DNA of 40,174 bases. Source: Acidobacteriota bacterium. Lineage in GTDB: Bacteria; Acidobacteriota; Thermoanaerobaculia; Thermoanaerobaculales; Thermoanaerobaculaceae. The notes below the pieces were generated by a model that worked only from the letters and a program-made list of their open reading frames with translations, was not told where the DNA came from and did no database searches. The stretch is taken from contig JACQZW010000011.1 of the NCBI GenBank assembly GCA_016213675.1, positions 1 through 40,174 on the forward strand, written 5' to 3'. Positions 1 through 8,158 of this stretch are shown here, piece by piece (positions within the stretch are counted from its first letter, which is position 1; each line of letters starts with the position of its first letter). The position numbers and the translations under genes were made by a program.

Positions 1-855
1 GACGCCGTCCCGACTCTTCCCGAGCGCGTCGGCGAGCGCCTTCACCCCGATCTGCCAGCGCTCGACCGCGAGCGCCCCGAGCAGCTCGCGCGCCTCGACG
101 AGCCCCGGCCCGCGTTGCGGGCTGGCAAGCTCGTCCGTCGAGACGCCCAGCAGCGGCGTGACGTGCGCGAGGAACTCGGCGGCCGTGAGACGGCGGCGGG
201 CCGGCGCGGGGCTGCGGCCGAGGGCGTCGAGGTTCCGTGGCGGCCCGTCGGCCTCAGGTGCCGCGCCCCACCACGGCAACGCCTCGACCGCGGCGCCGAG
301 CCACGACGCCGCCTGCTCCTGGCGCAGCAGCCCGAGGTACGCCGTGAGCGCCTGCCGGCGGGTGCCGCCGAACAAGGCGAAGACCTCGTCGGCATCGACC
401 AGCCCCCCGGGTGCGCGGCGAACGAGCTCCCGATGGCCGCTCCAGCGGTAGCGCTCGGGGTCGTCGACCATCCCGGCGGCGACAGGGTTGAGGTGGATGT
501 AGGCGAGGAGCCGGAGCAACGAGACCTGCTCGGTGACCGGGCGCGCCTTGTAGCGCGACTGCCAGAGGGGGCCGAAGACCCTGCAGCGCCGGTTGAACGC
601 CTGGGCGTAGCGGTGCTGGAGGAAGCGCATCGACCGCCACAGCGGGACAGTCGAGGTGCGCACCGCGAGGTGGAAGTGGTTGGGCATCAGGCACCACGCG
701 AACACCGTAAGGCCGTCGCGGCGCTTCACGTCGCCGAGCAGGCTCACGAAGCGGTCCGCCTCGTCGTCGAGCTTGAACGGCGCCTCACCCCGCCCGACGC
801 GGTTGTAGACGTGGTAGATCAACCCTTCGACGAAGAGCCTCGGTCGCCGTGGCAT
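1..855 (-). CDS. REP-associated tyrosine transposase (RAYT, IS200-like Y1 family), C-terminus cut by window edge
   Basis: Reading leftward from the ATG at 855, the frame stays open to base 1 (285 codons), so the C-terminus is missing. The product begins MPRRPRLFVEGLIYHVYNR, the usual RAYT opening. It carries the HUH metal motif as MPNHFHL (about residues 57-64), then RYAQAFNRR, and LLRLLAYIHLNPVAAGMV near the expected catalytic tyrosine helix. Known family role: single-copy, chromosomally tamed relatives of IS200/IS605 transposases that nick single-stranded DNA at REP-type palindromes. No flanking IS ends are visible in the 35-base gap to the next gene. The C-terminal half (WSGHRELV, then an Arg-rich stretch and an HTH-like tail) also fits RAYTs. 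The call is confident; its target repeats are not known, although palindromic intergenic repeats occur near 24.3-28.1 kb. Confidence 0.9.
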   Translation of the reverse strand, partial: MPRRPRLFVEGLIYHVYNRVGRGEAPFKLDDEADRFVSLLGDVKRRDGLTVFAWCLMPNHFHLAVRTSTVPLWRSMRFLQHRYAQAFNRRCRVFGPLWQSRYKARPVTEQVSLLRLLAYIHLNPVAAGMVDDPERYRWSGHRELVRRAPGGLVDADEVFALFGGTRRQALTAYLGLLRQEQAASWLGAAVEALPWWGAAPEADGPPRNLDALGRSPAPARRRLTAAEFLAHVTPLLGVSTDELASPQRGPGLVEARELLGALAVERWQIGVKALADALGKSRDGV

Positions 856-890
856 GTGTGGATCCTCGCCCGGAGGCTAGCACAAGTCGG

Positions 891-1829
891 CTAAGGGCGT
901 ACCTGGCACCTCAGAACGGCGGCGGCGACTTCGTCGGCGGGGAGGTCGGCGAGGGGGCGGCCGGTGGGGGGGCGGAGGATCGTCGCGCCGCCGACCGGGG
1001 CGGTGCGGGCGGGGTCGGTGGGGCCGAACAGGGCGACGGTCGGGCAGCCGGCGACGGCGGCGAGGTGGGTGAGGCCGGAGTCGTTGCCGACGGCGACGGC
1101 GCAGGCGGCGAGGAGCGCGGCGACCTCGTCGAGAGTGAGCTCGCCCGCTACGAGGCGGCTGCCGGTGGCCGCGGCGACGGCCTGTCCGAGCGCCTCCTCG
1201 CCGGGGCCGACGACGACGAGCACACCGGCGCCGCGCGCGGCGACGGCCCGGCCGACGGCGGCGAAGCGTTCGGCCGGCCAGCGCTTGGCCGGCATCCCGT
1301 GCGACGCCGGGAACAGGGCGACCGCGCGCGGCGCGGGCGTCAGCTCGCGCCGGCGCGCCTCGCCACGCCGGCGCAGCTCGTCGGGGATGGGCAGGCGGGT
1401 CGGCGCGTCGTCGGCCGGGGGAAGCTCGAGCCGCGCCAGCGCGGCGTCGAGGTCGTGGCGCTGGTGGCGGGCGCGGTCGACCGGGAAGGTCGCCAGGCCG
1501 AGCAGCGCCGCGCCGCGGCCGCGGCTGGCGAGCCGGAGGTCGGCGCGCACGCCGGCGAGGAGGAGCTTGGCCCGCGTCGAGTGGCGGGCCGCGACGGCGA
1601 CGCCGAAGCGCGCGAGCGTCCGCCGCGCCCAGGCGAAGCCGGCCCGCGGCGGCCGCACGACGACGTGCGACGCGAGGAGCCGGGCCAACGGCTGCTGGGC
1701 CGGTGGGACCAGCAGGGTCACGGCCTCGTGCCCGGCGGCGGCGAGCAAACGCTCGATGGCGGGCAGGGTGTGGCAGAGGTCGCCCAGCCAGTTGGGCGTG
1801 TCCACCAGCAGCGGCGAGATCGCCCTCAT
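891..1829 (-). CDS. Glycosyltransferase family 9 (heptosyltransferase-like)
   Basis: 312 residues. The N-terminus MRAISPLLVDTPNWLGDLCH and the C-terminal nucleotide-sugar region (AVGNDSGLTHLAAVAGCPTVALFGPTDP, about residues 230-260) are typical of GT9 ADP-heptose:LPS heptosyltransferases such as RfaF. The middle segment FPASHGMPAKRWPAERFAAV matches the usual 'P-x-x-x-W' acceptor/donor region. The start ATG at 1829 overlaps the TGA of the upstream GT2 gene by four bases, so the two are translationally coupled and probably act on the same lipopolysaccharide core or other surface glycan. Sugar and acceptor specificity cannot be read from the sequence. Acts on the cytoplasmic face of the inner membrane. 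Confidence 0.88.
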   Translation of the reverse strand: MRAISPLLVDTPNWLGDLCHTLPAIERLLAAAGHEAVTLLVPPAQQPLARLLASHVVVRPPRAGFAWARRTLARFGVAVAARHSTRAKLLLAGVRADLRLASRGRGAALLGLATFPVDRARHQRHDLDAALARLELPPADDAPTRLPIPDELRRRGEARRRELTPAPRAVALFPASHGMPAKRWPAERFAAVGRAVAARGAGVLVVVGPGEEALGQAVAAATGSRLVAGELTLDEVAALLAACAVAVGNDSGLTHLAAVAGCPTVALFGPTDPARTAPVGGATILRPPTGRPLADLPADEVAAAVLRCQVRP

Positions 1830-2638
1830 GCCGCCCCGGCGCCCGGGCGGCGGGCGGCGGTGGCCTCCCAGACGGCCGCCCACTTGAGGAACGTGCCGTG
1901 GGCGGCGAGGATCGCGACGACCAGGCCGGGCATGCCGTCGAGGACGCCGAGCCGGATGAAGTAGGCGCGCAGGAACCGCCACTCGGCGCGCGAGATCGCG
2001 GTCGGCAGGCCGGCCCGGACGCCGCGGGCGACCAGCTCGGCGGCGCCGTGCCGCGCATAGGCGTGCAACTTGGGCAGGTACTGGTCGAGCGAGCGCAGCG
2101 TGTGGTGCTCGACGAGGCCGGCGAGCCGGCCGGTCGACGGCGCCTGGACGCGGGTGTGCATGCCGCCGTCGAGGCGGACGGCGCGGCGGTCGACGAGGCG
2201 CGTCACCCGGTCGCCGCCCCAGTCGCCGAAGCGCAGCCGGCGGCCGAACGCGAGGTTGGCGCGGCGGACCGCGTAGGCGGCGTGTCGCGGCGCCGCGAGC
2301 TCGGCGACGGCGGCGTCGCGCAGCGCAGGCGTGAGACGCTCGTCGGCGTCGAGCATGAGGACCCAGTCGTGGCCGCACGCGGAAAGACCCCAGGCGAGCT
2401 GGGCCGCGCAGCTCTCGAACGGGTGGTCGAGGACCCGAGCGCCGGCCGCCGCCGCGACCTCGCGGGTGGCATCGGTGGTACGGGGGTCGACGACGACCAC
2501 GGTCTCGGCCGCGAGGCCCGCGACGCTGGCGAGCGCCGCCGGGAGCGTCTCGGCTTCGTCGCGCGCGGTGATCAGGACGGACAACGGGGTCCGGGGCTCG
2601 GGGTCCGGGGTCCGGCCGCCGCCCACCCCTGAGGTCAC
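1826..2638 (-). CDS. Glycosyltransferase family 2
   Basis: 270 residues from a GTG at 2638 that overlaps the stop of the ymdB-like gene (GTGA). GT-A fold motifs: LSVLITARDEAETLP near residue 18, VVVVDPRTTD, and the metal-binding DADER in WVLMLDADERLTP (about residue 95), as in the WaaE/KdtX-like group of LPS core GT2 enzymes. A C-terminal hydrophobic stretch (YFIRLGVLDGMPGLVVAILAAHGTFLKW) resembles the membrane-associated tail of that group. The first ~18 codons run through a 7-base tandem repeat (2586-2613), which gives a Pro/Arg-rich, non-family leader. If translation instead starts later, no good alternative start codon is visible. Product and acceptor are unknown; coupling to a GT9 gene points to LPS core or a related glycan. 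Confidence 0.85.
   Translation of the reverse strand: MTSGVGGGRTPDPEPRTPLSVLITARDEAETLPAALASVAGLAAETVVVVDPRTTDATREVAAAAGARVLDHPFESCAAQLAWGLSACGHDWVLMLDADERLTPALRDAAVAELAAPRHAAYAVRRANLAFGRRLRFGDWGGDRVTRLVDRRAVRLDGGMHTRVQAPSTGRLAGLVEHHTLRSLDQYLPKLHAYARHGAAELVARGVRAGLPTAISRAEWRFLRAYFIRLGVLDGMPGLVVAILAAHGTFLKWAAVWEATAARRPGAGAA
2586..2613. repeat. Heptanucleotide-period tandem repeat, four units (GGGGTCC type)
   Basis: Units on the + strand are GGGGTCC, GGGGCTC, GGGGTCC, GGGGTCC, directly abutting. The array falls at the 5' end of the GT2 reading frame and is translated there as a Pro/Arg-rich peptide. It is one of ten 7-base-period arrays in the window. Confidence 0.85.
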
Positions 2639-3426
2639 GTCCGGGGGCCTTCTTCGATCCTGACGCGGGCGATGGACCGGGCGCGGCCGGTGGCCTCGTC
2701 GACGTCGATCACCGCGCCGCACAGCGCGCCGCCGCGGGTCGCCGGCTCGAGGGCACGCGGGGTGGCGAAGAGGAAGCGCTCGAGCACCTCCTCGGGCTTG
2801 AAGCCGATGATCCCCTCGTACGGCCCGGTCATGCCGGCGTCGGTGAGCGCGGCCGTGCCCTTGGGCAGGACGCGCTCGTCGGCGGTCTGCACGTGGGTGT
2901 GGGTGCCGACCACCGCGGAGACGCGGCCGTCGAGGTACCAGGCGATCGCCTGCTTCTCGGAGGTCGCCTCGCCGTGCATGTCGACGAAGATCACCTTGGC
3001 CTGGCCGCCGATCTCGGCGAGGACGCGGTCGGCGACGACGAACGGGCTCTCGACCGGGACCATGAACGTCAGGCCCTGGAGGTTGACGACGCCGACCGGC
3101 ACCCCGCCCTTGCTCGCGACCACGCAGTGGCCGCGTCCCGGGTTGCCGGCCGGGTAGTTGGCCGGCCGGAGCAGCCGCGGCTCGGAGTCGAGCAGCGCCA
3201 GGGTGTCCCTCTTGTCCCAGATGTGGTTGCCGGAGGTGTAGACGTCGATGGGCAGCCGGCGCAGCTCGTCCCACACGCTCGCGGTGACGCCGAAGCCGCC
3301 CGCGGCGTTCTCGACGTTGACCACGGTGAAATCGGCTCCCGACTCGGTCTGGGCGCGGCGGAGCTGCTCCTTGAGGAGCCGGCGCCCAACCTTGCCGACC
3401 ACGTCACCGACGAACAGGATGCGCAC
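2635..3426 (-). CDS. ymdB: YmdB-family metallophosphoesterase (TIGR00282)
   Basis: 263 residues, full family length. Metal-binding motifs appear in order: GDVVGKVGR (residues 7-15), NVENAAGG, SGNHIWDKR, DMHGEATSEK and GTHTHVQTADE. These match the YmdB/TIGR00282 binuclear-metal phosphodiesterases, known in Bacillus to act on 2',3'-cyclic nucleotides and to influence biofilm and motility gene expression. First gene of the minus-strand run with the two glycosyltransferases, each joined by a 4-base overlap. The upstream spacer contains an extended -10-like TGTATCCT on the minus strand. The physiological role here is unknown; the enzymatic family is clear. Confidence 0.93.
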   Translation of the reverse strand: MRILFVGDVVGKVGRRLLKEQLRRAQTESGADFTVVNVENAAGGFGVTASVWDELRRLPIDVYTSGNHIWDKRDTLALLDSEPRLLRPANYPAGNPGRGHCVVASKGGVPVGVVNLQGLTFMVPVESPFVVADRVLAEIGGQAKVIFVDMHGEATSEKQAIAWYLDGRVSAVVGTHTHVQTADERVLPKGTAALTDAGMTGPYEGIIGFKPEEVLERFLFATPRALEPATRGGALCGAVIDVDEATGRARSIARVRIEEGPRT

Positions 3427-3494
3427 TCGGACCGCCTTTCAATGACGCCGGCAAGGATACAGGATGCCCGACGTCCGGCGAGTGAGCATGGTGT

Positions 3495-3512
3495 GGCCGC
3501 CCGTGGGCGGCC
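3495..3512. other. Perfect inverted repeat (8-base stem, 2-base loop)
   Basis: GGCCGCCC, then GT, then GGGCGGCC, between the crp-like stop (3538) and the ymdB start (3426). It may terminate crp transcription, but no U-tract follows it in that direction. The T-rich side faces the + strand, where no gene ends. Confidence 0.4.
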
Positions 3513-3537
3513 GGCCCTTTCTCCAAGCCCACCCTGC

Positions 3538-4263
3538 TCAGCGCCCGAGCAGCCCCGACTCGCCGGCGTGGGAGAGCGCCTGCAGCCTGACGGGATCGAG
3601 GAGCTCGGCGACCGGGCCGTCCACCCGCACGGCTCCCTCGGCTTCGAGCTTGCGGAAGGTACGCGACAGGACCTCGGGGGCCGTGCCGCACAGGGCGGCG
3701 ATCAGGTGCTTGGGATCCTCGAGCCGCACCCGCTCCCCGGCCAACAGCGGCCGCCCCGACCGGGCGAACGTCGACCACAGGTAGGCGGCGACGCGCTCCT
3801 CGACGGTGTGCAGCGACAGCCCCTCGACGAGGTCGACGAGGCGGCGGAGCCAGAACGACATCGACGCCAGCAGCGCGAGCGCGACCTCAGGCCGGCGCCT
3901 GAGGAGGTCGAGCAGAGCCGGCCGCGGAATGGTGGCGAGCAGGCCCGCCTCGACGACCTGGGCGTCGGCGGGGAATATCCCGGGGCCGAACACCGCCGCC
4001 TCGGCGAAGGAGGCCGGCGCGCGCACCAGGTGGAGGACCTGCTCGCGGCCGTCCGGTCCGGTCTTGAACAGCTTGACCTGCCCCTGTAGGACGATGGGCA
4101 GGAAGCTCGCCGCGTCGCCCTCGGAGAACACGAACTCGCCCTTTGCGGTCGGACGGACGCCGACCAGGGAGGCGATCTCGTCGAACAGCGGCGGCGGGAG
4201 GGCGCCGAGCAGCGGGACGCGGCGCAGGGCTTTGGTCAGCTCGTCGTGGGTCACGCCGACCAT
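3538..4263 (-). CDS. Crp/Fnr-family transcriptional regulator (Dnr/NnrR-like, no Fe-S cysteines)
   Basis: 241 residues. A cyclic-nucleotide-binding-fold N-terminus (about 15-130, FVFSEGDAASFLPIVLQGQVKLFK) is followed by the dimer helix and a winged HTH (about 165-225). The recognition helix reads APEVLSRTFRKLE. Its E-x-x-S-R spacing is that of Fnr/Dnr proteins, which read TTGAT/C half-sites. The only cysteine is in the HTH, so a [4Fe-4S] oxygen sensor of the Fnr type is excluded; a haem-based NO sensor such as Dnr is the natural alternative (inference). It lies divergent from the Rieske operon with a TTGAC-N4-GTCAA palindrome between them, so it probably regulates that operon and possibly itself. 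No clear ribosome binding site precedes the ATG at 4263; a GTG three codons in is an alternative start. Confidence 0.88.
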   Translation of the reverse strand: MVGVTHDELTKALRRVPLLGALPPPLFDEIASLVGVRPTAKGEFVFSEGDAASFLPIVLQGQVKLFKTGPDGREQVLHLVRAPASFAEAAVFGPGIFPADAQVVEAGLLATIPRPALLDLLRRRPEVALALLASMSFWLRRLVDLVEGLSLHTVEERVAAYLWSTFARSGRPLLAGERVRLEDPKHLIAALCGTAPEVLSRTFRKLEAEGAVRVDGPVAELLDPVRLQALSHAGESGLLGR

Positions 4264-4292
4264 TCTGCCAGACCGCGAGCGGCCGGCCCAGC

Positions 4293-4306
4293 TTGACCTC
4301 CGTCAA
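4293..4306. promoter_or_regulatory. Fnr/Dnr-type operator, site 1 (TTGACCTCCGTCAA)
   Basis: Perfect 5+5 palindrome TTGAC-N4-GTCAA in the 87-base divergent spacer. A -10-like hexamer CACACT (4328-4333) is centred 31 bases downstream, placing the site near -41.5 of a start at about 4340 for the Rieske operon. It also sits 30 bases from the start codon of the regulator gene, so autoregulation is possible. The same motif recurs at 11755, 19072 and 32611. Confidence 0.7.
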
Positions 4307-4350
4307 AGCAGTCGACGAGAATGCCCTCACACTCGTCACGGGAGGGTGCA

Positions 4351-4803
4351 ATGGACCCCGTTCCCGGCAAGTCCGGCATCTCGCGCAAGAGCTTCGTCAA
4401 CTGGCTGCTCGGCACCTCGCTCGGCGCCACGCTGGCGGCTGCCCTCTACCCGGTGTTCCGCTTCGTCATCCCGCCGGAGGTCGCCGAGGCGCCGGTCAAC
4501 CGGGTGCTGGCGGCCAAGCTGTCGGAGCTGCCGCTCAACGCCGGCAAGGTTTTCCGCTTCGGCTCGAAGCCGGGGATCGTGGTGCGGACCGCCACCGGCG
4601 AGGTGCGGGCGTTCTCCGCGGTGTGCACCCACCTGAACTGCACGGTGCAGTACCGGCCGGACTTCCAGCACGTCTGGTGCGCGTGCCACAACGGGCACTA
4701 CGACCTGCAGGGGAAGAACCTCTCCGGCCCGCCGCCGCGGCCGCTCGAGGTCTACAAGGTCGACATCGCCGGCGACGACGTCTACGTCACGAAGGGGGCC
4801 TGA
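4351..4803 (+). CDS. Rieske [2Fe-2S] protein of a cytochrome bc-type complex
   Basis: 150 residues. The ATG at 4351 is chosen because GGAGGG lies just upstream and the predicted transcript start (~4340) is downstream of an earlier in-frame ATG at 4321. An N-terminal signal anchor (SRKSFVNWLLGTSLGATLAAALYPVFRFVIPP) is followed by the Rieske cluster motifs CTHLNC and CACHNGHYD (His and Cys ligands intact). Role: takes one electron from quinol at the Qo site and passes it to c-type haem on the outer face of the membrane. First gene of a three-gene operon with cytochrome b (3-base gap) and a nine-haem cytochrome c. Confidence 0.93.
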   Translation: MDPVPGKSGISRKSFVNWLLGTSLGATLAAALYPVFRFVIPPEVAEAPVNRVLAAKLSELPLNAGKVFRFGSKPGIVVRTATGEVRAFSAVCTHLNCTVQYRPDFQHVWCACHNGHYDLQGKNLSGPPPRPLEVYKVDIAGDDVYVTKGA

Positions 4804-4806
4804 TCG

Positions 4807-5889
4807 ATGCGCCTGCTCGACACGCTCTGGAAGGCCCTGGACGAGCGGCTCGAGCTCGCTCCGCTCGTCGAGTTCGCGACCCACAAGGAGGTGCCGCAGC
4901 ACCGCCACTCGTGGGCGTACTACTTCGGCGGGCTGACGCTGTTCTTCTTCGCGGTGCAGGTCGCGACCGGCATCCTGCTACTCCTCTACTACCGGCCGAC
5001 CGCCGAGGCGGCGTTCGAGAGCGTGCAGTTCATCGTCACGCGCGTGCCGTTCGGCTGGTTGGTCCGCTCGGTCCACTCGTGGTCGGCGAACCTCATGATC
5101 CTCGCCGCCTTCGTGCACATGTTCTCGGTCTACCTGCTGGGGTCCTACGCCAAGCCGCGCGAGCTGACGTGGTGGAGCGGCTTCCTGCTCCTCGGCCTGG
5201 CCATGGGGTTCGGCTTCTCCGGCTACCTGCTGCCGTGGAACGAGCTGTCGTTCTTCGCGACCCGCATCGGCACCGACATGACGAGCAAGGTCCCGCTCGC
5301 GGGCCCCTGGCTGCTCACCTTCCTGCGCGGCGGCGAGGAGGTCACCGGTGCGACGCTGACCCGCTTCTTCGGCTTCCACGTCGCGGTGCTGCCGATGCTG
5401 TCGGCGGGGCTCCTCGGACTCCACCTCGGCCTCATCCAGCGCCAGGGCATGCACGTCCCGGGGCACCTCGCCGAGGAGGCGCGGACGCGCAAGCCGCTGC
5501 GCTTCCTGCCCAACTTCGTGCTGCGCGAGGGAGTGGTGTGGCTGTTCGGGCTCGCCGTGCTCGCCGCCCTCGCTGCCTTCTTCCCCTGGGAGCTCGGCAA
5601 CAAGGCCGACCCGTTCGCCTCGGCGCCGGCCGGCATCAAGCCCGAGTGGTACTTCCTGTTCATGTTCGAGGCGCTCAAGCTGATCCCCGCGACGGTGCTC
5701 GGCATCGAGGGCGAGCTCATCGGCCTCGGGGCGTTCGCGGTCGGCGGGCTGGTCTGGTTCCTGGTCCCCGTCCTCGACCGGGCGAGCGCGCACGGCCGGC
5801 GCAGCCGCCTCTTCCTCGCGCTCGGCTGGGGCGTGCTGGCCTACCTCGTCTCGTTCACCGTGCTGAGCTTCCTGGGAGCCTTCCAATGA
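4807..5889 (+). CDS. Cytochrome b subunit (b6-like N-terminal part fused to a subunit IV-like part)
   Basis: 360 residues, with eight or so hydrophobic helices. Haem-ligand pairs are spaced H-x13-H ([15 protein letters not shown]) and H-x14-H ([16 protein letters not shown]); the 14-residue second spacing is the b6 rather than the mitochondrial b pattern. The quinol-site loop reads PEWYF (in [14 protein letters not shown], about residue 280), the b6f/bc PEWY motif. Unlike true b6f, the two halves are one chain. Membrane quinol:electron-acceptor oxidoreductase core. The stop overlaps the start of the next gene by four bases. Confidence 0.94.
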   Translation: MRLLDTLWKALDERLELAPLVEFATHKEVPQHRHSWAYYFGGLTLFFFAVQVATGILLLLYYRPTAEAAFESVQFIVTRVPFGWLVRSVHSWSANLMILAAFVHMFSVYLLGSYAKPRELTWWSGFLLLGLAMGFGFSGYLLPWNELSFFATRIGTDMTSKVPLAGPWLLTFLRGGEEVTGATLTRFFGFHVAVLPMLSAGLLGLHLGLIQRQGMHVPGHLAEEARTRKPLRFLPNFVLREGVVWLFGLAVLAALAAFFPWELGNKADPFASAPAGIKPEWYFLFMFEALKLIPATVLGIEGELIGLGAFAVGGLVWFLVPVLDRASAHGRRSRLFLALGWGVLAYLVSFTVLSFLGAFQ

Positions 5890-7244
5890 CGCCGCGTCGC
5901 CCGGGCCCCGCCTGCCACCCCGGAAACCGGGGACCTCGATCCACGAACGATCCGCGCGCCGCTGTCGTCCGCCTCGGCACGCTGGCCATCGTCGCCGTCG
6001 CGCTCGGTGCCGCGGTCGCCGCGGCGGGACCGCTCGCCGCGAGCGTGGTCGGCCCGCCCGGCAAGAGCGCCGCCGACCGCTGCACGGCCTGCCACCGGGA
6101 GCTCGACGAGGCGCGCCTCCAGGCGCCGGCCCTGGCGGTCGGCAACGACACCCACCACGCCCAGGGGGTGACGTGCGCCGGCTGCCACGGCGGCGACCCC
6201 ACCTCCGACGAGCCCGAGGTCGCGATGGACCCGAAGAAGGGCTTCCTCGGCAAGCTCGAGCCGACACAGGTCCCCGCGATGTGCGGCTCCTGTCACTCGG
6301 ATGCGAGCTTCATGCTGCGCTATGCGCCGAACATTCCGACCGACCAGCTCGCGCAGTACCGGACCTCCAAGCACGGCCAGGCGCTCGCCAAGGGCGACGT
6401 CAAGGTCGCGGTCTGCTCGTCGTGCCACGGCGCCCACGGCGTGCTGCCCCCGTCCGACGCCCGCTCGCCGGTCTATCCCAGCCGCATCGTCGAGACGTGC
6501 GGCGCCTGCCACGGCGACGCGACGCTGATGGCGCGCTACGGGATCAAGGGCGACGAGCTCGCGGAGTACAAGAAGTCGGTCCATTACGCCGCGCTCACCC
6601 AGAAGAACGACCTCTCCGCGCCGACCTGCAACGACTGCCACGGCTCGCACGGCGCGACGCCGCCGGGAATCTCGTCGGTGTCGAACGTCTGCGGTACGTG
6701 CCACCTGACCCAGCGCGAGCGCTTCGACGAGTCGCCGCACAAGGAAGCGTTCGCCGCCATCGAGCAGCCGGCGTGCGAGGCGTGCCACTCCAACCACGCC
6801 GTGCTCTCGCCGAGCGACGCCTGGATCGGCGTCGGCCAGGGCCAGGTGTGCGGCTCCTGCCACGCCGCGGGCGACGCCGGCGCCGCCGCCGCCGAGTCGG
6901 TCGCCGCCGCGCTCGCGCGCATGCACGAGCGCCTCGTCGCCGCCGAGGCGCGGGTGAAGAAGGCCGAACGGGCCGGCATGCTGATGGAGGAGGCGCAGGT
7001 CAAGCTCGAGGAGGCGCACCAGGGCGTTGTGCTCGCCCAGGTCGAGATCCACTCCGTCGACCCGGCACGCGTCGAGACTCAGGCGAAGGAGGTGCTGGCC
7101 GCCGCCGGCGTCGCCGACGGCCTCGCCGCCGCCGCCGAGGGCGAGATCCGCTTCCGCCGCACCGGCCTGTTCGTCTCGCTCGCGGTGATCGCGCTCGCGA
7201 TGGTCGCCCTGATCCTCAAGATCCGCCGGATGGAACGCGCCTAG
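5886..7244 (+). CDS. Nine-haem membrane-anchored cytochrome c, partner of the Rieske/cytochrome b complex
   Basis: 452 residues from the ATG at 5886 (ATGA overlap with cytochrome b). Nine CxxCH motifs can be counted: CTACH, CAGCH, CGSCH, CSSCH, CGACH, CNDCH, CGTCH, CEACH and CGSCH. An N-terminal hydrophobic segment ([21 protein letters not shown]) exports it. After the haem domain come an Ala/Glu-rich helical or coiled-coil stretch (about 330-420) and a C-terminal transmembrane helix ([19 protein letters not shown]). It takes the place of the usual cytochrome c1 or f, so quinol electrons would leave through a multihaem wire, as in the Cbc-type complexes of metal reducers. The terminal acceptor is unknown; co-occurrence with NrfHA suggests nitrogen-oxide respiration (inference). 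Confidence 0.9.
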   Translation: MTPRRPGPACHPGNRGPRSTNDPRAAVVRLGTLAIVAVALGAAVAAAGPLAASVVGPPGKSAADRCTACHRELDEARLQAPALAVGNDTHHAQGVTCAGCHGGDPTSDEPEVAMDPKKGFLGKLEPTQVPAMCGSCHSDASFMLRYAPNIPTDQLAQYRTSKHGQALAKGDVKVAVCSSCHGAHGVLPPSDARSPVYPSRIVETCGACHGDATLMARYGIKGDELAEYKKSVHYAALTQKNDLSAPTCNDCHGSHGATPPGISSVSNVCGTCHLTQRERFDESPHKEAFAAIEQPACEACHSNHAVLSPSDAWIGVGQGQVCGSCHAAGDAGAAAAESVAAALARMHERLVAAEARVKKAERAGMLMEEAQVKLEEAHQGVVLAQVEIHSVDPARVETQAKEVLAAAGVADGLAAAAEGEIRFRRTGLFVSLAVIALAMVALILKIRRMERA

Positions 7245-7281
7245 CGCTCTCCCCGGACGGACGGCGCCAACCCTGGGGTGT

Positions 7282-7303
7282 CCCCGCCGCGTGACGGGCG
7301 GGG
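7282..7303. terminator. Hairpin downstream of the cytochrome operon
   Basis: CCCCGCC (7282-7288) pairs with GGCGGGG (7297-7303) around an 8-base loop, 38 bases after the nine-haem gene. A pyrimidine-rich 7-base repeat, not a pure T-run, follows. Weak terminator candidate. Confidence 0.4.
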
Positions 7304-7304
7304 G

Positions 7305-7339
7305 CTCTCCCCTCTTCCCTCTCCCCTCTACCCTTTCTT
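7305..7339. repeat. Heptanucleotide-period repeat, five units (CTCTCCC type)
   Basis: Units are CTCTCCC, CTCTTCC, CTCTCCC, CTCTACC, CTTTCTT. The array runs across the stop codon (7328-7330) of the minus-strand methyltransferase gene, so the last codons of that gene come from repeat sequence. Confidence 0.85.
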
Positions 7340-8029
7340 CTCGAGTGCCGCCCACCACGCCGCACCGCCTCCCGGGGGCGGTGCCGGGATGTCCACCGGG
7401 CTCAGGCCCAGCGGGCCGGCGGTGCGGCGGATCGTCGCGGCGGTGGTCGGCAGGAGCAGGGTCTCCTCGACCGGCGCCTCGCCGCCCGCCGGGGCGACGG
7501 AGGCCAGCATGCGCACGCGCCGGCCGCGCCGCTCGAAGACCCGGACGTGCACCGTCTCGGCGTCGATGCGGCGGGTGCGGACCACGGGCCCGCCGGCGAC
7601 GTTGCGGGCGGCGTCCTCGCCCTGGAGCACGAGCACGCCGCCGGGGCGGAGCAGGGCGGCGAGGACGGTGAGGGCGCGGCGCTGCGCGGCCCGGTCCGGC
7701 AGCAGCGAGACCGTGTTGCCGAGGCAGAGCACGGCGTCGAAGGCGCCGGGCCGGAACGGCGGGGCGAGCACGTCGCCGGCGCACACCGAATGCCGCGGCG
7801 CCGAACGGAGCGCCGCGACGGCGAGGTCGAAGCCGAGCGCCCCAACGCCGAGGTCCCGGAGCAGGCCGAGGTGGAACCCGGCGCCGCACCCGGCGTCGGC
7901 GACCCGGCGCCACCCCCACCGCTCCGCCAGGGCGCTCCAGAACGGCAGCTCCCGCGCCCTCCTCTCGGCCTGCGGCAACGTCGCGGCCACGGCCGCCCAG
8001 CGATCCCGACCCTCCACGGTGCACCTCAC
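7328..8029 (-). CDS. Class I SAM-dependent methyltransferase
   Basis: 233 residues from a GTG at 8029 (a second GTG lies four codons later). Rossmann motifs: I, VADAGCGAGFHLGLL (about residues 44-58); II, LGFDLAVAALR; post-II, VCAGDVLAPPF; IV, FDAVLCLGNTVSLL; then LLRPGGVLVLQGED. This is the Methyltransf_11/25 small-molecule type. The substrate cannot be told. It lies convergent with the cytochrome operon and alone on its strand. The final Lys-Lys-Gly codons and stop fall within a 7-base repeat. Confidence 0.82.
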   Translation of the reverse strand: MRCTVEGRDRWAAVAATLPQAERRARELPFWSALAERWGWRRVADAGCGAGFHLGLLRDLGVGALGFDLAVAALRSAPRHSVCAGDVLAPPFRPGAFDAVLCLGNTVSLLPDRAAQRRALTVLAALLRPGGVLVLQGEDAARNVAGGPVVRTRRIDAETVHVRVFERRGRRVRMLASVAPAGGEAPVEETLLLPTTAATIRRTAGPLGLSPVDIPAPPPGGGAAWWAALEKKG

Positions 8030-8084
8030 GCGGCAAGCCTACCCCTCCCGGGATCCCGACGCACCCCGGGTCGGCCGGACAGCG

Positions 8085-8150
8085 GAGGACCCGGCCCCCC
8101 CGGCCGGGTCCTCCCGTGAGGCAAGGGGTCCCGGGCGCGCCCGGGACCCC
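8085..8150 (-). terminator. Double GC hairpin after the beta-propeller/CHRD/PKD gene
   Basis: On the minus strand, after the stop at 8159, a perfect 26-base palindrome (8125-8150; arms GGGGTCCCGGGCG and its complement) is followed by CCTTGCCT. A second 12-bp stem (8085-8096 with 8102-8113) follows around a C5/G5 loop. Two stacked strong stems fit a terminator, though the U-tract is poor. Confidence 0.6.
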
Positions 8151-8158
8151 GTCGTCGG

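Noticed and set aside
3495..3518. Rho-independent terminator for a + strand gene (stem followed by CCCTTTCT)
   Set aside because: No + strand gene ends here; kept only as an inverted repeat.
4143..5885. Open frame continuous with the nine-haem cytochrome running back through the Rieske and cytochrome b genes
   Set aside because: The upstream part is an out-of-frame reading of two clear genes; the real start is the coupled ATG at 5886 followed by a signal segment.
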